64,000 bases of DNA from Azospirillum fermentarium (GCF_025961205.1 NZ_JAOQNH010000001.1:3124001-3188000), one strand, 5' to 3'; numbered from the stretch's first letter, positions 20,109 through 29,508 are shown. Numbers and translations are program-made. Notes: generated from the letters alone by a model not told the origin.

Positions 20109-20118
20109 CAAGACCGCT
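20109..20118. repeat. left target-site duplication of the MITE
   Basis: CAAGACCGCT, repeated exactly at 20233-20242 on the other side of the inverted-repeat element. Confidence 0.7.
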
Positions 20119-20232
20119 CAGGGCAATCGGGTGAAAGGTCTTTTTCGAAATATAGGATTATCGTCATTCCCGCGAAGGCGGTAATGACGATAATCCTAAT
20201 ATAGCTCTGAAGTCCTTCGCCCGATTGCCCTG
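20119..20232. mobile_element. 114-bp MITE-like element
   Basis: The ends are inverted repeats: CAGGGCAATCGGGTGAAAGG on the left, with the complement of CAGGGCAATCGGGCGAAGG on the right. A second, nested palindrome (ATAGGATTATCGTCATT and its complement around GCGAAGGCGG) lies at about 20152-20200. No coding capacity. The inner CGTCATTCCCGCGAAGGCGG resembles a dispersed repeat common in proteobacterial genomes. A 10-bp direct repeat flanks it, as expected after transposase-mediated insertion. A full-length parent element is not in the window. Confidence 0.72.
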
Positions 20233-20242
20233 CAAGACCGCT
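20233..20242. repeat. right target-site duplication of the MITE
   Basis: An exact second copy of the 10-bp CAAGACCGCT. Confidence 0.7.
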
Positions 20243-20594
20243 TGACCGGGGCGGCAGCGTCGGCTACACCTGACAGCATGAACACGATCCTTATCCCCCA
20301 TCGAATGCGAATTACCCACCCGGCGTGCTGACGCGCCGGGGTGTGTTGCCTTCGCTTGATGTCTGGATAAGGGGTGTGGCCGTGGTGCCGCGCAATCATC
20401 GTGACGGGGACCGCTGCCGGTCCTCCCTCCGTTCTCCCTCGCAAAACACCTGTGAAACGGCGGCCGGGTCTGTCCTGGCCTGGGTGCGGCGTGCGCCCGG
20501 TTTCCGAATGCGGCGAATTTTTCGCCCGGTCCGCTGAGGCGGGCCGGGTTCGCATCCCTCGTCGCCGCATTCCCCGTATGATCGCAGGTTTTCC

Positions 20595-21578
20595 ATGCTC
20601 TCCGCCCGAACCGGCGCGGCGTGTGCCGCCGTTCTGTCCGCTCCCGCCCCGTCCGCCGTCACCCTGCCGTCCTGGCTGCCGCTTCAGGCCATCGAAGACG
20701 CCGCCGCCCGCCTGCACGGGCATCTGGTGCGCACCCCGCTGCTGCCGGTGCCGGGGCTGCTGCCCGGCCTGTGGCTGAAGGCGGAAACCTTTCAGGCCAC
20801 CGGCGCCTTCAAGGAACGCGGGGCGCTGAACCGGCTGCTGCGGCTGACGCCGGAGCAGCGGCGCGCGGGGGTGGCGGCCATGTCGGCGGGCAACCACGCC
20901 GCCGGTCTGGCCCGCCACGCCCAGCGGCTGGGGGTGCGGGCGGTGATCGTGATGCCGGCGGGCGCCCCCCAATGCAAGATCGACCGCACCCGCGGTTTCG
21001 GGGCCGAGGTGGTGCTGTCGGGCGCCACGGTGGCGGAGGCGCGCGGGCGGGCGGTGGAACTGGCGGCGGAACGGGGCCTGACCTTCGTCCACCCCTATGA
21101 CGACGCCGACGTGATCGCCGGCCAGGGCACGGTGGGGCTGGAGATCGTGGACGACCTGCCCACGGTGGATACGGTGGTGGTGCCGGTGGGCGGCGGCGGG
21201 CTGCTGGCCGGGGTGGCGGCGGCGGTAAAGGCGCGCCGGCCCGGTGTGCGGGTGATCGGCGTGCGCCACGCCCGCTATGTGGGCGGTCCCGCCCCCGACG
21301 GCGCCTCGCTGGCCGACGGCATCGCGGTGGAGCATCTGGGTGCCCTGCCGCTCGACGCCATCGAGTCGCTGGGGGTGGAGGTGGTGGGGGTGGACGAAAC
21401 CGCCATCGCCGACGCCATGGCCACCCTGCACACCCGCGCCGGTCTGGTGGCGGAGGGGGCGGGAGCCGCCGCCGCCGCCGCCCTGCTGACCGGCGCCGTC
21501 ACCCCCGGCCCCACCACCGTCGCCGTGGTTTCGGGCCGCAACGTGGACACCGGCGCGCTGACGCGCCTGCTGCAATAG
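20595..21578 (+). CDS. threonine/serine dehydratase-like PLP enzyme
   Basis: A 327-residue fold-type II PLP protein. The PLP lysine lies in ATGAFKERGALN, the substrate loop is SAGNHAAGLA and the phosphate-binding loop is PVGGGGLLAGVA. There is no C-terminal ACT regulatory domain, so it resembles catabolic TdcB or serine racemase rather than biosynthetic IlvA. The likely reaction is deamination of L-threonine or L-serine to the 2-oxo acid. The N-terminus may start a little later, since the first 25 residues are low-complexity. A methyltransferase gene follows after 11 bp. Confidence 0.85.
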   Translation: MLSARTGAACAAVLSAPAPSAVTLPSWLPLQAIEDAAARLHGHLVRTPLLPVPGLLPGLWLKAETFQATGAFKERGALNRLLRLTPEQRRAGVAAMSAGNHAAGLARHAQRLGVRAVIVMPAGAPQCKIDRTRGFGAEVVLSGATVAEARGRAVELAAERGLTFVHPYDDADVIAGQGTVGLEIVDDLPTVDTVVVPVGGGGLLAGVAAAVKARRPGVRVIGVRHARYVGGPAPDGASLADGIAVEHLGALPLDAIESLGVEVVGVDETAIADAMATLHTRAGLVAEGAGAAAAAALLTGAVTPGPTTVAVVSGRNVDTGALTRLLQ

Positions 21579-21589
21579 GAACCGCACCC

Positions 21590-22345
21590 ATGTCGAACGC
21601 GCAAACATGGCAGCCCGACGATTACCGCCGCAACGCCGGCTTCGTCTCCACGCTCGGCCTGCCCGTGGTGGACCTGCTGGCCCCGCAGCCGGGGGAGGCC
21701 ATCCTGGATCTGGGCTGCGGCGAGGGCACGCTGATGGAGCGGCTGCGGGATCTCGGCTGCCGCGTGACCGGGGTGGATGCCAGCGCCGAGCAGATCGCCG
21801 CCGCCTGCGCCCGCGGGCTGGATGCGCGGGTGGCGGATGCCCACGCCCTGCCCTTCACGGCGGCGTTCGACGCGGTGTTCTCCAACGCCGCCCTTCACTG
21901 GATGCTTAATCCCGACGCAGTGATCGCCGGGGTGGCCCGCGCGCTGAAGCCCGGCGGGCGGTTCGTCGGTGAAATGGGCGGGGCCGGCAACGTGGCCGCC
22001 ATCGTGGATGCGCTGGTGGCCGGGCTGGACCGCCGCGGGCTGGACGGGCGGGCGGCGCTGCCGTGGTATTTCCCCACCCCGGCGGAGTACCGCGGCCGGC
22101 TGGAACGGGCGGGTTTCACCGTCACCGCCATCGACCTGTTCCCCCGCCCGACCCCACTGCCCACGGGGCTGCGCGGGTGGCTGGCAACCTTCGCCCAGGC
22201 CTTTACCGCCCGGCTTCCCGCCGCCGAACACGCCCCCTTCCTGGACGAGGTGGAGGCGGCGGTGCGCCCGGTCCTGCGCGGCGCGGATGGGGGATGGCAC
22301 GCCGATTACGTGCGGCTGCGCTTCGCCGCCCGGCGGACCGGCTGA
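21590..22345 (+). CDS. class I SAM-dependent methyltransferase, trans-aconitate methyltransferase-like
   Basis: 251 residues with Rossmann motifs ILDLGCGEGTLMERL (motif I), VTGVDASAEQI (acidic loop) and FDAVFSNAALHWMLNPDAVIAGVARALKPGGRF (motifs II and III). The ALHW turn is seen in Tam and related small-molecule methyltransferases. The C-terminal part (YFPTPAEYRGRLERAGF) is also typical. The substrate is not identifiable. Its place just downstream of the dehydratase suggests co-transcription. Confidence 0.85.
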   Translation: MSNAQTWQPDDYRRNAGFVSTLGLPVVDLLAPQPGEAILDLGCGEGTLMERLRDLGCRVTGVDASAEQIAAACARGLDARVADAHALPFTAAFDAVFSNAALHWMLNPDAVIAGVARALKPGGRFVGEMGGAGNVAAIVDALVAGLDRRGLDGRAALPWYFPTPAEYRGRLERAGFTVTAIDLFPRPTPLPTGLRGWLATFAQAFTARLPAAEHAPFLDEVEAAVRPVLRGADGGWHADYVRLRFAARRTG

Positions 22346-22425
22346 GATCCGGGGGCCGGAACCAACGGCCCCGGCGCCCCGTTCTCCTTCCGATTGCGTT
22401 GTCCAACGGAAGAAACGAGGAAGCC

Positions 22426-22668
22426 ATGTCCGTGCGCGCTCTGACCCGCGTTCTGCCCGTCGCCGGCCTGTGCCTGCTGGCCGCCGCCTGCGGCAACACC
22501 ACCGAAGAGAAAGCGGCCAGCGGCGGGCTGGGCGGCGTTGCCGCCGGGGCCGTGGTCGGCGGCCCGGTGGGGGCGGTGGTCGGCGGCGTCGCCGGGGCCG
22601 GGGCCGGCACCGCGGCGCAGAAGGTGGAAGAGGACCAGAAGACCAAGGGTACCGGCAGCGGCTACTGA
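22426..22668 (+). CDS. glycine-zipper lipoprotein, YMGG-like
   Basis: An 80-residue protein with a lipoprotein signal ending in LLAAACG (acylation Cys at about residue 19). An alternating glycine/alanine/valine stretch (GGLGGVAAGAVVGGPVGAVVGGVAGAGAG) forms a glycine zipper, and the C-terminus is charged. Such proteins sit in the outer or inner membrane; functions are mostly unknown, with osmotic or envelope stress often implied. It is too short for a reliable assignment beyond this. Confidence 0.65.
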   Translation: MSVRALTRVLPVAGLCLLAAACGNTTEEKAASGGLGGVAAGAVVGGPVGAVVGGVAGAGAGTAAQKVEEDQKTKGTGSGY

Positions 22669-22792
22669 CGCGCGCGGCACGCATCCCGGCCCGCATGGGG
22701 CGGCGGCTTTCCCCCGGCACGGTCCTGAGCTATAACCGGGCCGGGCCGGGCGATGCCGGCCCCCCTGCCGTCAGCGATGGGATGCCCGTGCC

Positions 22793-23230
22793 GTGACCTG
22801 CGTTTCTGCCCTTTTCCGGCGTGCCGCCCTCGGCGCCGCCACCCTGGCGGCGGCCCTGACCCTTGGGGCCGGCGGCGCGCTGGCCCAGTCCTCGTCCGCC
22901 GCCCCGGCATCCTCCGCCATGGTGGACCGCCCGGCGGCCAAGCTGCAGGGGCTGGACAAGGTGACGGCCCGCACCTCCACCTTTTCCCTGAAGGTGGGGC
23001 AGACGGCGAATTTCGGCAGCCTGCGCATCACGCTGCGCGCCTGCCGCTCCTCCCCCCCGGTGGAGGTGCCGGAATCCGCCGCCTTTCTGGAGGTGGAGGA
23101 CGTGAAGCCGGGCGAAACGGCCGAACGGGTGTTCAGCGGCTGGATGTTCGCCTCCAGCCCGGCCCTGTCGGCCATGGAGCACGCCATCTACGACGTCTGG
23201 GTTCTGACCTGCGAGGACGGTGGTTCCTGA
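22793..23230 (+). CDS. exported DUF2155-domain protein
   Basis: 145 residues with a cleavable signal peptide ([22 protein letters not shown]). The domain core has [34 protein letters not shown], then [41 protein letters not shown]. The two conserved cysteines probably pair in the periplasm. The function of DUF2155 is unknown. Its last 43 bp overlap the end of the convergent aat gene; aat adjacency is common for this family in alphaproteobacteria. Confidence 0.85.
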   Translation: MTCVSALFRRAALGAATLAAALTLGAGGALAQSSSAAPASSAMVDRPAAKLQGLDKVTARTSTFSLKVGQTANFGSLRITLRACRSSPPVEVPESAAFLEVEDVKPGETAERVFSGWMFASSPALSAMEHAIYDVWVLTCEDGGS

Positions 23231-23898
23231 TCCCCGTCCCGCTGACCCTGCTCCTCGGGCCGTCCATAATCCAGGAGGGCGGACACCGCCCGGTCCTGGT
23301 CGATGCCGTGGAAATTCCCCTGCACCCGCTGGGCGGCGGCCAGCCGCCGGCGGTACTCGGCGCGGGGGATCTCGACGGCACCGAACCGGCTCAGATGCTC
23401 GGTGACGAACTGGGCGTCCAACAGGCTGTACCCCCCCGCCCTGAGCCGCGCCACCAGATGGACCAGCGCGACCTTGCTGGCATCGGTCTCGCGGCTGAAC
23501 ATGCTCTCGCCGAAAAAGGCACCGCCCAGCGACACCCCATAGAGCCCGCCCACCAGCCGCCCATCCCGCCAGCATTCCACCGAATGGGCGTGGCCGCGGG
23601 TGTGCAGGTCGGTGTAGAGCTGCAGAATGTCGCGGTTGATCCAGGTGTTGGTGCGGGTGCCGGTGATGGCGGCACACCCCTGCATCACACCGGTGAAATC
23701 ATGGTCGAACCGCATCTCGAACCGGCCCTGGCGCACGGTGCGGCGCAGCCGGCGGGGCACATGGAACCCATCCAGCGGCATGACCCCACGCTGTTCGGGA
23801 TCGAACCAGTAGAGACCGGGGGAATCGGCGCTTTCGGCCATGGGAAAGATCCCGGCGGCGTAGGCACGCAACAGCAGCATGGCGTCGAGCGTGAACAT
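23188..23898 (-). CDS. aat: leucyl/phenylalanyl-tRNA-protein transferase
   Basis: Adds Leu or Phe from aminoacyl-tRNA to N-terminal Lys or Arg of proteins, creating N-degrons for ClpS/ClpAP. The 236-residue product starts at [21 protein letters not shown] with an AAGGGG site just upstream. It contains [51 protein letters not shown] and [19 protein letters not shown], all strongly conserved. The C-terminal tail overlaps the DUF2155 gene from the other strand. Confidence 0.95.
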   Translation of the reverse strand: MFTLDAMLLLRAYAAGIFPMAESADSPGLYWFDPEQRGVMPLDGFHVPRRLRRTVRQGRFEMRFDHDFTGVMQGCAAITGTRTNTWINRDILQLYTDLHTRGHAHSVECWRDGRLVGGLYGVSLGGAFFGESMFSRETDASKVALVHLVARLRAGGYSLLDAQFVTEHLSRFGAVEIPRAEYRRRLAAAQRVQGNFHGIDQDRAVSALLDYGRPEEQGQRDGDQEPPSSQVRTQTS

Positions 23899-23995
23899 GG
23901 TCCCCTTGCGGATGGTCGGACGGGACGGTCGGAACAAGACCCCATCCCGTGCTATGACGGGGCCGGGGTTAAACGGCAACTGGGGTGTGCTGAGA

Positions 23996-24658
23996 ATGAT
24001 GGCAAGGGCATGGAAGCGAAAGGGCGCCATCGCCGCCCTGCTGGCCGGCATGGTTTTGGCCGCGGCACCGGCACCGGCCCAGACGGTGGGGGAACCGGGA
24101 AAGTTCGATTACTATGTGCTGAGCCTCTCGTGGTCGCCGGCCTTCTGCGCCGGACGCCCGGCGGACAAGCAGCCGGAGCAATGCCGTGCCACCCCACGGT
24201 TCGGCTTCATCGTTCACGGCCTGTGGCCCCAGCACGCCAAGGGCGGCTGGCCCGAACGCTGCTCGGCGGAGCGGCGGATCCCCCAGGCGGTGATCGACAA
24301 GACCCTGCCGCTGATGCCGTCCAAGGGCCTGATCCTGCATGAATGGCTGAAGCACGGCACCTGCTCGGGCAAGAATCCCGCCGCTTACTTCGCCGATATG
24401 GCGGCGGCCCGCGCCCGCGTGACCCTGCCGCCGGAAGCCGCCAGCGCCACCCCGCCCGCCCCGGTCCCGGCGGAGGTGCTGCGCGACCGGCTGATCGCCG
24501 CCAACCCCGGCCTGACGGCGCAATCGCTGGCGCTGGTGTGCAGCGGCCCACGGGTGGCGGAGGTGCGCCTGTGTCTGAACCCGGACCTGAGCTTCCGCGC
24601 CTGCTCACCCGACGTCCGCACCACCTGCCGCCGCGGCGCCGTGCTGAGCGGGGAGTGA
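23996..24658 (+). CDS. exported ribonuclease T2
   Basis: A 220-residue secreted endoribonuclease with a signal peptide ([21 protein letters not shown]). Both catalytic segments are present: FIVHGLWPQ (CAS1) and [12 protein letters not shown] (CAS2), each with its histidine, plus [10 protein letters not shown] near the mature N-terminus. It probably degrades periplasmic or external RNA for phosphate and nucleotides. It is divergent from aat, and its 3' end overlaps the convergent kinase gene by 54 bp. Confidence 0.9.
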   Translation: MMARAWKRKGAIAALLAGMVLAAAPAPAQTVGEPGKFDYYVLSLSWSPAFCAGRPADKQPEQCRATPRFGFIVHGLWPQHAKGGWPERCSAERRIPQAVIDKTLPLMPSKGLILHEWLKHGTCSGKNPAAYFADMAAARARVTLPPEAASATPPAPVPAEVLRDRLIAANPGLTAQSLALVCSGPRVAEVRLCLNPDLSFRACSPDVRTTCRRGAVLSGE

Positions 24659-27493
24659 CCCCTCCCCCTGCACCGGCATCACCCGCGGAAAGGTCAGGGT
24701 GAAGCGGGTGCCCTTGCCGGGTTCGCTGTGGGCCTGGATGGTGCCGCGCAGGGTGGCGGTGACCAGATTGTAGACGATGTGCAGCCCCAGCCCGCTGCCG
24801 CCGCTGCCCCGGCGGGTGGTGAAGAAGGGGTCGAAGATCTTCGGCAGCACATCGGCCGGGATGCCGCGGCCGTCGTCGGCGAAGGTCAGAACCACCCGGC
24901 CGCCGGTGGGGCAGCGCACGGTGATGGCGATGCTGCCCCCCGGCCCGGCGTCGAAGGCGTGCAGCAGCGCGTTCATCACCAGATTGGTCAGGATCTGCGA
25001 CACCGCCCCCGGATAGCCGTCGATCTCCAGATCCTCGCCGCAGTCCACGGTGACGCGGCAGGCGGCGGTGCGCAGGCCGGGGCCCAGGCTGCGCAGCGCC
25101 TCCTCGATGTAGGATTTCAGGGGGAAGCGGCGCCGCTCCTCGCTCGACTGGTCGATGGCGACCATCTTGAAGCTCTGGATCAGGTCGGCGGCCCGCTGGC
25201 TGTTGGCGAGGATCAGGTCCGACAGATCCCCCGCCATCCCCAGGAACCGCTCGAAATCGCTGCGCTTCATGGTGCGGGCGGCGTGCAGGCCGCGGATGTC
25301 CTCCACCTCGATCTGAAGCTGGGAGGCGCCGGTGACGGTGATGCCGATGGGGGTGTTGACCTCGTGCGCCACCCCGGCCACCAATTGGCCGAGGGAGGCC
25401 ATCTTTTCCGCCTGGATCAGGCTGCGCTGGGCGTCCTTCAGGTCCGACAGCGCCCGTTCGGCGGCATCGCGGGAGCGCTGGAGTTCGCCGCGGATGCGTT
25501 CCTGTTCGGTGATGTCGGTGAAGGTCAGCACCGCACCGCCATGATCGGCGGACTGGCCCTGAATCAGCATGGCGCGCCCGTCGGGCAGCGCCCGTTCCAC
25601 CATCAGGGGCTGCCCCGCCGACAGCACGCCCGTAACGCGCTGGAAGATGCTGTCCGCCGTCTGGCCGGGGGGCAGGCGGCCCGCGGCCTCCTCCTCCCGC
25701 AGCATCGCGACGAAGGGGGTGCCGGGGGTCAGCAGGGAGGCGGAATAGCCGGTCACCTCCCCCAGCCGCTCGTTGGCCAGCCGCACCGTCCAATCGGCGT
25801 CCAGCATCAGCAGGCCGCTGGGCATGGCCGCCACGGCGGTGGACAGCTCCTCCGACGCACGGGCCAGGGCGGCTTCGGCCTCCATCTCGCGTGTCACGTC
25901 CACCACGACCGATTGCGCCGCCGGCTCGCCCATCCAATCGATGCGGCGGTCCCACAGCTCCACCCAATAATCGCCGCCGCCGGGCCGCAGGTTGCGCAGG
26001 CGGCGGCGGGGCATCACCTCCCCCGTCGCGATCAGGCGGCGGTAGGTGGCCAGCGCGTCCGCCTGGTTTTCCGGCGGAATGAGCGTCAGCAGGCTGGGCA
26101 TGGCCAGCACGTCGGCCACCCCGACCCCGACGACGGCGGCATAGGCGTCGTTGGCGTAGAGGGGGCTGAAATTCCGGTGAATGACGATGCCCTGGATCGA
26201 GCCTTCGACCAGATCGCGGAACCGCCGTTCCTCCTCGGCCAACGCCTGCTGGCGCCGCCCGATCTCGTCGATGAAGAAACGGATGGATGCGGCGATGTCG
26301 GTGATCTCGTCGTTCCCGCCCACCGGGATGGCGACGCCGGCATCCACAACCGCCCCGCGGGTGGCGCGCAGGGCCGACAGCCGGCCCAGCACCGCATGAT
26401 TGAGCGCCAGAAGACGGGTGGACAGGGACGCGCGGAACAGGAAATAGACCGCCGCCGCCACCATCACCGACAAGGCCGCCAGCATCAGCACCAGCCGGCT
26501 TTCGCGGTCGATCATCATGCCCAGCGACAAGGTGCGCTCGCGGGCCTGGGCCTGGATGTCGTCGAACAGGCTGTGGGCGGCGCGGTCCAGGGTTTCCACC
26601 AGCACCCGCGACTGGCTGAGCAGCCCCTGCGCCCGGTAGCGGGCCTGAAGCCGGGCGGCGGCGGCGGCGAACACCCCGTCGTCGCCCAGCAGCACCGATT
26701 CCAGATCCCGTTCCAGCCGGTCCATGGCCGCGTGCACCGGCGCCGGCAGGCCGGGGCCGCTGACCGGCAGGCGGTGCAGGGCGTCGGCCACCTGCCGCTG
26801 TTCGCTGCGCAGACGGTTCAGGTGGTCGAGCTGGATGGCCGCCGCCGTGCGGGTGACCAGCGCCCCCACCCGCACCGCCCACGGCCCCAGCGCCCGCAGC
26901 GCCGCGTCCCCCGCCGGGCCGGCGCCGGCCTGATCCCCGGCGGTGCCGGTCACCAGCCGGTCCATGCCATCCGTCAGCCGGTTCAGGGCGCCGATGGCCT
27001 GGGCCTGCCGGTCGGCGGCGGCGGCGTGGCGGCCCATTTCGGCGTCGAGATCCGCCACCGTCTGCGCCAGGATCGCCAGGGTGCTGTCGATCTGGTCCAG
27101 CACCTGCACCGTCTGGGGGGACGCGCCGGAACCGGCCAGCCCCCGGATGTCCCGCGTCTGCCCGGACAGGAAATCGATCTGGCGCGACGCTGCTTCCATG
27201 GCCGCGCGGCGCTGGGGGGAATTGCCGGCCACGGCCAGGGCGGGAAGCTGGGCGATCAGCTTCTGCATCTCGCTCAGCAGATTGGCGCCGGCCACCACAT
27301 GGGGCACGGTGGCGGACGACAGGTGCGTCACCTCGCCGTCGAACTGGCGGAACGCGGTCAGCGATACGGCACCCATGCCCACCACCACCAGCCCCATCAC
27401 CGTCAGCCCGACGGAGATGCGCACGGCGATCCCCACCCGCCGCCGTTTCGGCATGGCATGGGGGGGTGGCGGAAACACCGGGGCCACGCTCAC
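24605..27493 (-). CDS. PAS/HAMP sensor histidine kinase with large periplasmic helical domain
   Basis: A 962-residue inner-membrane kinase. Helix one (about 22-45) is followed by a helical, TorS-like periplasmic domain (about 50-325), a second helix (about 330-352) and a HAMP region (about 355-410). Two PAS domains follow (LVEGSIQGIVIHRNFSP; AVAAMPSGLLMLDADW). The phospho-acceptor is in GQLVAGVAHEVNTPIG, and the ATPase domain has NLVMNALLHAF, ADDGRGIPADVLPKIFDPFF and SGLGLHIVYNL. It has no receiver domain and no adjacent response regulator. It starts at GTG, with AGGAGG 5 bases upstream, overlapping the stop of the 5'-nucleotidase-like gene (GTGA), so the two are translationally coupled. Confidence 0.88.
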   Translation of the reverse strand: MSVAPVFPPPPHAMPKRRRVGIAVRISVGLTVMGLVVVGMGAVSLTAFRQFDGEVTHLSSATVPHVVAGANLLSEMQKLIAQLPALAVAGNSPQRRAAMEAASRQIDFLSGQTRDIRGLAGSGASPQTVQVLDQIDSTLAILAQTVADLDAEMGRHAAAADRQAQAIGALNRLTDGMDRLVTGTAGDQAGAGPAGDAALRALGPWAVRVGALVTRTAAAIQLDHLNRLRSEQRQVADALHRLPVSGPGLPAPVHAAMDRLERDLESVLLGDDGVFAAAAARLQARYRAQGLLSQSRVLVETLDRAAHSLFDDIQAQARERTLSLGMMIDRESRLVLMLAALSVMVAAAVYFLFRASLSTRLLALNHAVLGRLSALRATRGAVVDAGVAIPVGGNDEITDIAASIRFFIDEIGRRQQALAEEERRFRDLVEGSIQGIVIHRNFSPLYANDAYAAVVGVGVADVLAMPSLLTLIPPENQADALATYRRLIATGEVMPRRRLRNLRPGGGDYWVELWDRRIDWMGEPAAQSVVVDVTREMEAEAALARASEELSTAVAAMPSGLLMLDADWTVRLANERLGEVTGYSASLLTPGTPFVAMLREEEAAGRLPPGQTADSIFQRVTGVLSAGQPLMVERALPDGRAMLIQGQSADHGGAVLTFTDITEQERIRGELQRSRDAAERALSDLKDAQRSLIQAEKMASLGQLVAGVAHEVNTPIGITVTGASQLQIEVEDIRGLHAARTMKRSDFERFLGMAGDLSDLILANSQRAADLIQSFKMVAIDQSSEERRRFPLKSYIEEALRSLGPGLRTAACRVTVDCGEDLEIDGYPGAVSQILTNLVMNALLHAFDAGPGGSIAITVRCPTGGRVVLTFADDGRGIPADVLPKIFDPFFTTRRGSGGSGLGLHIVYNLVTATLRGTIQAHSEPGKGTRFTLTFPRVMPVQGEGSLPAQHGAAAAGGADVG

Positions 27494-29079
27494 TTGCCCT
27501 CCTGCCCGGCGGCGGCGGGGGCGGGGGCGGCGGTCAGGGTCAACCGCCCGTCGCGGCGGGGGGCGATGCTGCCCGTGCGGGCCGCGGCGGCGATCACCAG
27601 GGTGGACAGGAATTCGGCGTCGCGGTCGTCGGTGATCCGCGGCGCCCGCGCCAGCATGGCATAGCCGTCGCCGCCCCCGGCCAGGAACCCCACCGTCGCC
27701 AGCCGGTAGCGGGCATCCGGGTCCACCGGCCGGCCGTTGACGGTCAGGGCGGTGATGCGCGCCCCCGGCGGACGGGCGAGATCGGCGGCCACCCGCACGC
27801 CCGACACGTGGGGAAAGCGCCCCTGCCCCTGTTCCACCGTGCTCAGGCCGTGCTCCAGCGCGGCGCGCAGCGCCTGGCCGGTGACGCCGATGACCACCAC
27901 CGGGTCGGGGTACGGCAGTTCGGCGTGGATGTCGCGGCGGGTCAGTTCGGTTCCGGCGTCGTAATCCCGGTCGCCGCGGATGCCGCCCCCGTTGATCAGC
28001 GCCACGTCGGCGTCAAGGGCGGTGCGCATGGCATCGGTGACGGCGTTGGCGAAGGCGTTCTCCTCCTGCCGCACCCGCTCGCGGCGGGTGGTCATCGGCG
28101 CCTCCAGCCGCGCCACCCGCAGCCCGAGCTGGGCGCCCAGCCGGGCACGGTAGGACGCCACCCGCGCGGCGATGGCGGGGTCGGGGGTGACGGCGGCGGT
28201 GTCGATGACCCGCGGCTCGGCGGTCCAGCTCACCGGGCCCCCGCCGTCGGTGCCCTCCACCGACAGGTCGAGCGCCAGCACCTGCATGGCCTGGGGGGCC
28301 ATGGTCAGGAACAGGGTCCGCCCCTCCCGCCCCTGGGCGAAGGCGTGGTTGCGGTCCTCGTACAGAACGATGTCGGCGGCCTGGGCGGCGATGGCGGCAC
28401 GGTGGGTGTCGTCGCTGACCGTGGTCAGCACCACCACGAGATCGGCGCCGTCGGTGCGCAGGGCCGCGGCCTTTTCCGTCAGCGCCGCCCCCGCCGGCAG
28501 GAAGCGGGCGCGGGCGTCGGGATACATGGAGCCGTTGCGCACCGGCGTCAGCGCCAGCACGCCCAGACGCACGCTGCCGGCCTTCAGCACCACGGAATCG
28601 GCCAGCCCCTCCAGCGGGCGCCCGGTGGCGTTGTCCACGGCGGTGGAGCTGACGATGGGAAAGCCCGCTTCGAACGCGCGGGCCATCAGCGCATCCTCCC
28701 CATGATGGAAATCACGGTTCAGCGCCGCCATCACATCGGGTTCGATGTCGTTCAGCAGGTCGATCATATGGGCGCCGCGGTCGTAGAACGACAGCACGCT
28801 GGGCGCCAGGGTCTGTCCGCCGTGCAGAAGAAAGACGGTGCGGCCCGTCCGTTCCCGCTCCTGCCGGACCACCGCCGCCAGCCGGGCCAGACCGCCGCCC
28901 TGCCCCGGCACCCCATCGATTTCCGTGGTGGTGTGGACATAGAGCAGGGTTACCTTCTCCACCGCACCGGCCACGCCGGGCACGGCGCCGGTGGCGGCCA
29001 TGCCGCACAGCCACAGCACCCCCAGCCGGCGGATGACAGCCGCACAGCCCACGCGGCGCAGGATGATCCCAAAAGTCAC
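27490..29079 (-). CDS. exported 5'-nucleotidase-like protein with degenerate metallophosphatase domain
   Basis: A 529-residue protein with a signal peptide. The C-terminal substrate-binding domain looks intact (ENAFANAVTDAMR, ALINGGGIRGD, LPYPDPVVVIGVTGQALRAALEHGLS, GGDGYAML). The N-terminal metallophosphatase fold is recognisable (HTTTEIDG, GGGLARLAAVV), but the metal-ligand motifs are altered. TNDxHG reads HTTTEIDG, the DAGD position reads LHGGQ, GNHE reads LNRD, and the histidine motifs at TTVSDD and YEDRNH do not fit. It is therefore probably not a nucleotidase. The 4-bp overlap with a sensor kinase suggests a ligand-binding partner for that kinase, which is inference. Confidence 0.82.
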   Translation of the reverse strand: MTFGIILRRVGCAAVIRRLGVLWLCGMAATGAVPGVAGAVEKVTLLYVHTTTEIDGVPGQGGGLARLAAVVRQERERTGRTVFLLHGGQTLAPSVLSFYDRGAHMIDLLNDIEPDVMAALNRDFHHGEDALMARAFEAGFPIVSSTAVDNATGRPLEGLADSVVLKAGSVRLGVLALTPVRNGSMYPDARARFLPAGAALTEKAAALRTDGADLVVVLTTVSDDTHRAAIAAQAADIVLYEDRNHAFAQGREGRTLFLTMAPQAMQVLALDLSVEGTDGGGPVSWTAEPRVIDTAAVTPDPAIAARVASYRARLGAQLGLRVARLEAPMTTRRERVRQEENAFANAVTDAMRTALDADVALINGGGIRGDRDYDAGTELTRRDIHAELPYPDPVVVIGVTGQALRAALEHGLSTVEQGQGRFPHVSGVRVAADLARPPGARITALTVNGRPVDPDARYRLATVGFLAGGGDGYAMLARAPRITDDRDAEFLSTLVIAAAARTGSIAPRRDGRLTLTAAPAPAAAGQEGK

Positions 29080-29220
29080 GGTTGCGTCTTATCTCCTCCG
29101 GCACCCGGCGGCGGAACCCGCCGGGGCGGAGCGGATTATGGGCCAGCAACTATCCTTGCGGAAGCATCCGCTGCGGACGTAGCGTCGCAACGCACCGGCG
29201 TGGGCATCGGACCGGGGCGG

Positions 29221-29508
29221 TCACTGGCGGTAATGCCCCGGTCCCATATAGAGGCCGCGGTGGTGGTCCATGTATTGCTGCAGAACGCCGGCCAGCTCCG
29301 CCATATGGCGGGCAGCCCCATGGGCACGGGCATGGGCGATGTCGTCGCGGATGAAGGCGGCGATCACCCGCTGGCCGGTCGGATCACGCTCCAGGCAGCA
29401 GCCCAACTCCGCCGCCACGATGGGCGGCAGGTGTTCGTGCTCGGCAATGGCATCGACTTCCGCTTCGCTCAGACCGCTGAGAGCGATGCAATCCACGATC
29501 GTCAGCAT
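29221..29508 (-). CDS. small hypothetical protein, 95 aa
   Basis: A soluble, mostly helical protein starting MLTIVDCIALSGLSEAEVDAIAEHEHLP and ending HHRGLYMGPGHYRQ. The N-terminal half has a helix-turn pattern (LSEAEVDAIAEHE), and the middle contains paired cysteines (LGCCLERD). No known family recognised. It lies downstream of the universal stress gene on the same strand after a hairpin, and upstream of no obvious partner. Confidence 0.6.
   Translation of the reverse strand: MLTIVDCIALSGLSEAEVDAIAEHEHLPPIVAAELGCCLERDPTGQRVIAAFIRDDIAHARAHGAARHMAELAGVLQQYMDHHRGLYMGPGHYRQ

Larger units (their letters stand above)
20042..20594. other. 553-bp intergenic region holding a MITE and a hairpin
   Basis: The spacer separates the divergent globin and dehydratase genes, so it should hold both promoters. 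It contains the MITE-like element described separately. On its right side (about 20317-20343) is a GC-rich hairpin (CACCCGGCG / CGCCGGGGTG) without a T tract. No convincing small gene was found. Confidence 0.6.
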
